Assembly (NCBI GenBank): GCA_019114745.1
Contig: DXEY01000123.1
Coordinates: 1 to 6,423, forward strand
DNA: 6,423 bases
Reading direction: 5' to 3'
Source: Candidatus Mediterraneibacter colneyensis
GTDB taxonomy: Bacteria; Bacillota; Clostridia; Lachnospirales; Lachnospiraceae
In this document: piece after piece, positions 6,377 to 6,423 of the stretch
Numbering within the stretch: the stretch's first letter is position 1
Layout of the letters: each line of letters starts with the position of its first letter
The notes under the pieces: model-generated
Databases searched by the model: none
What the model was told of the DNA's origin: nothing
The model's input: the letters and a program-made list of their open reading frames with translations, nothing else
Position numbers and translations under genes: made by a program

Positions 6377-6401
6377 ATGGTCAAGTGATATAATGGTCAA
6401 G
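6377..6401 (+). repeat. 9-bp direct repeat ATGGTCAAG overlapping a -10 box
   Basis: ATGGTCAAG occurs at 6377-6385 and again at 6393-6401, 16 bp apart and in the same orientation. The interval holds GTGATATA, and the second copy overlaps the TATAAT of a + strand promoter candidate. This arrangement could be a repressor or activator site controlling a gene beyond the window. Confidence 0.5.
6386..6394 (+). promoter_or_regulatory. Candidate extended -10 promoter reading rightward out of the window
   Basis: TGA followed by a consensus TATAAT (6389-6394) forms an extended -10. The position 17 bp upstream (6366-6371, TTCCCT) is a poor -35, so the promoter may depend on an activator. Transcription would start near 6401 and run off the right edge; no start codon of the served gene is visible. 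Together with the - strand promoter at 6295-6323 this would make a divergent control region. Confidence 0.4.
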
Positions 6402-6423
6402 ACTGCGTTAAGAAGTCGTTAAA

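Noticed and set aside
6379..6400. TTGACC (- strand) as -35 boxes for the methyltransferase operon
   Set aside because: Neither copy has a reasonable -10 box 16-18 bp downstream on the - strand; they are better explained as the direct repeat on the + strand promoter.
6222..6422. + strand open frame of 66 codons across the right intergenic region
   Set aside because: It overlaps the methyltransferase start antisense, runs through promoter-like AT-rich DNA, and has no ribosome site.

Overview
The window reads as ordinary chromosome from a low-GC-phylum anaerobe, most likely a clostridial gut-type bacterium of the Lachnospiraceae kind. The case rests on the protein styles: a two-domain glutamine-dependent NAD synthase, a Clostridia-style Hsp33, and a short MoeA-like molybdopterin-binding protein with a cysteine tail. 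Strong purine-rich Shine-Dalgarno sites and roughly balanced GC in the coding regions fit too. The taxonomic assignment is an inference; no rRNA or marker gene is present.

Left part, + strand: the 3' end of an AraC-family regulator (2-433, 5' end outside the window) is followed after about 100 bp by an unrecognised protein with a soluble N-terminal half and four predicted membrane segments (534-1523). The 100-bp gap holds a good sigma-A-type promoter with an extended -10, so the second gene probably has its own transcript. A 7-bp direct repeat flanks this promoter.

Middle and right part, - strand: four genes run in the same direction and look like one operon. In transcription order they are a class I SAM-dependent methyltransferase (GTG start at 6271), the redox chaperone Hsp33 (hslO), glutamine-dependent NAD+ synthase (nadE), and a molybdopterin-binding MoeA/MogA-like protein. 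Gaps are about 30, 81 and 35 bp. The 81-bp hslO-nadE gap contains a strong 35-bp inverted repeat (15-bp arms, 5-nt loop) that neither gene requires. The operon ends 3 bp from the stop of the convergent + strand membrane protein gene, with no recognisable terminator between them.

Right end: a short AT-rich intergenic region carries a candidate - strand promoter just upstream of the methyltransferase. It also carries a separate candidate + strand extended -10 overlapped by a 9-bp direct repeat, which may serve a gene beyond the window.

The operon couples NAD synthesis and redox protein quality control with a cofactor-handling protein. That link is suggestive only. I see no CRISPR array, insertion sequence, tRNA/rRNA or phage gene, and no clear new multi-gene system. 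The most interesting items are the unknown membrane protein, the intercistronic palindrome and the orphan molybdopterin-binding protein.
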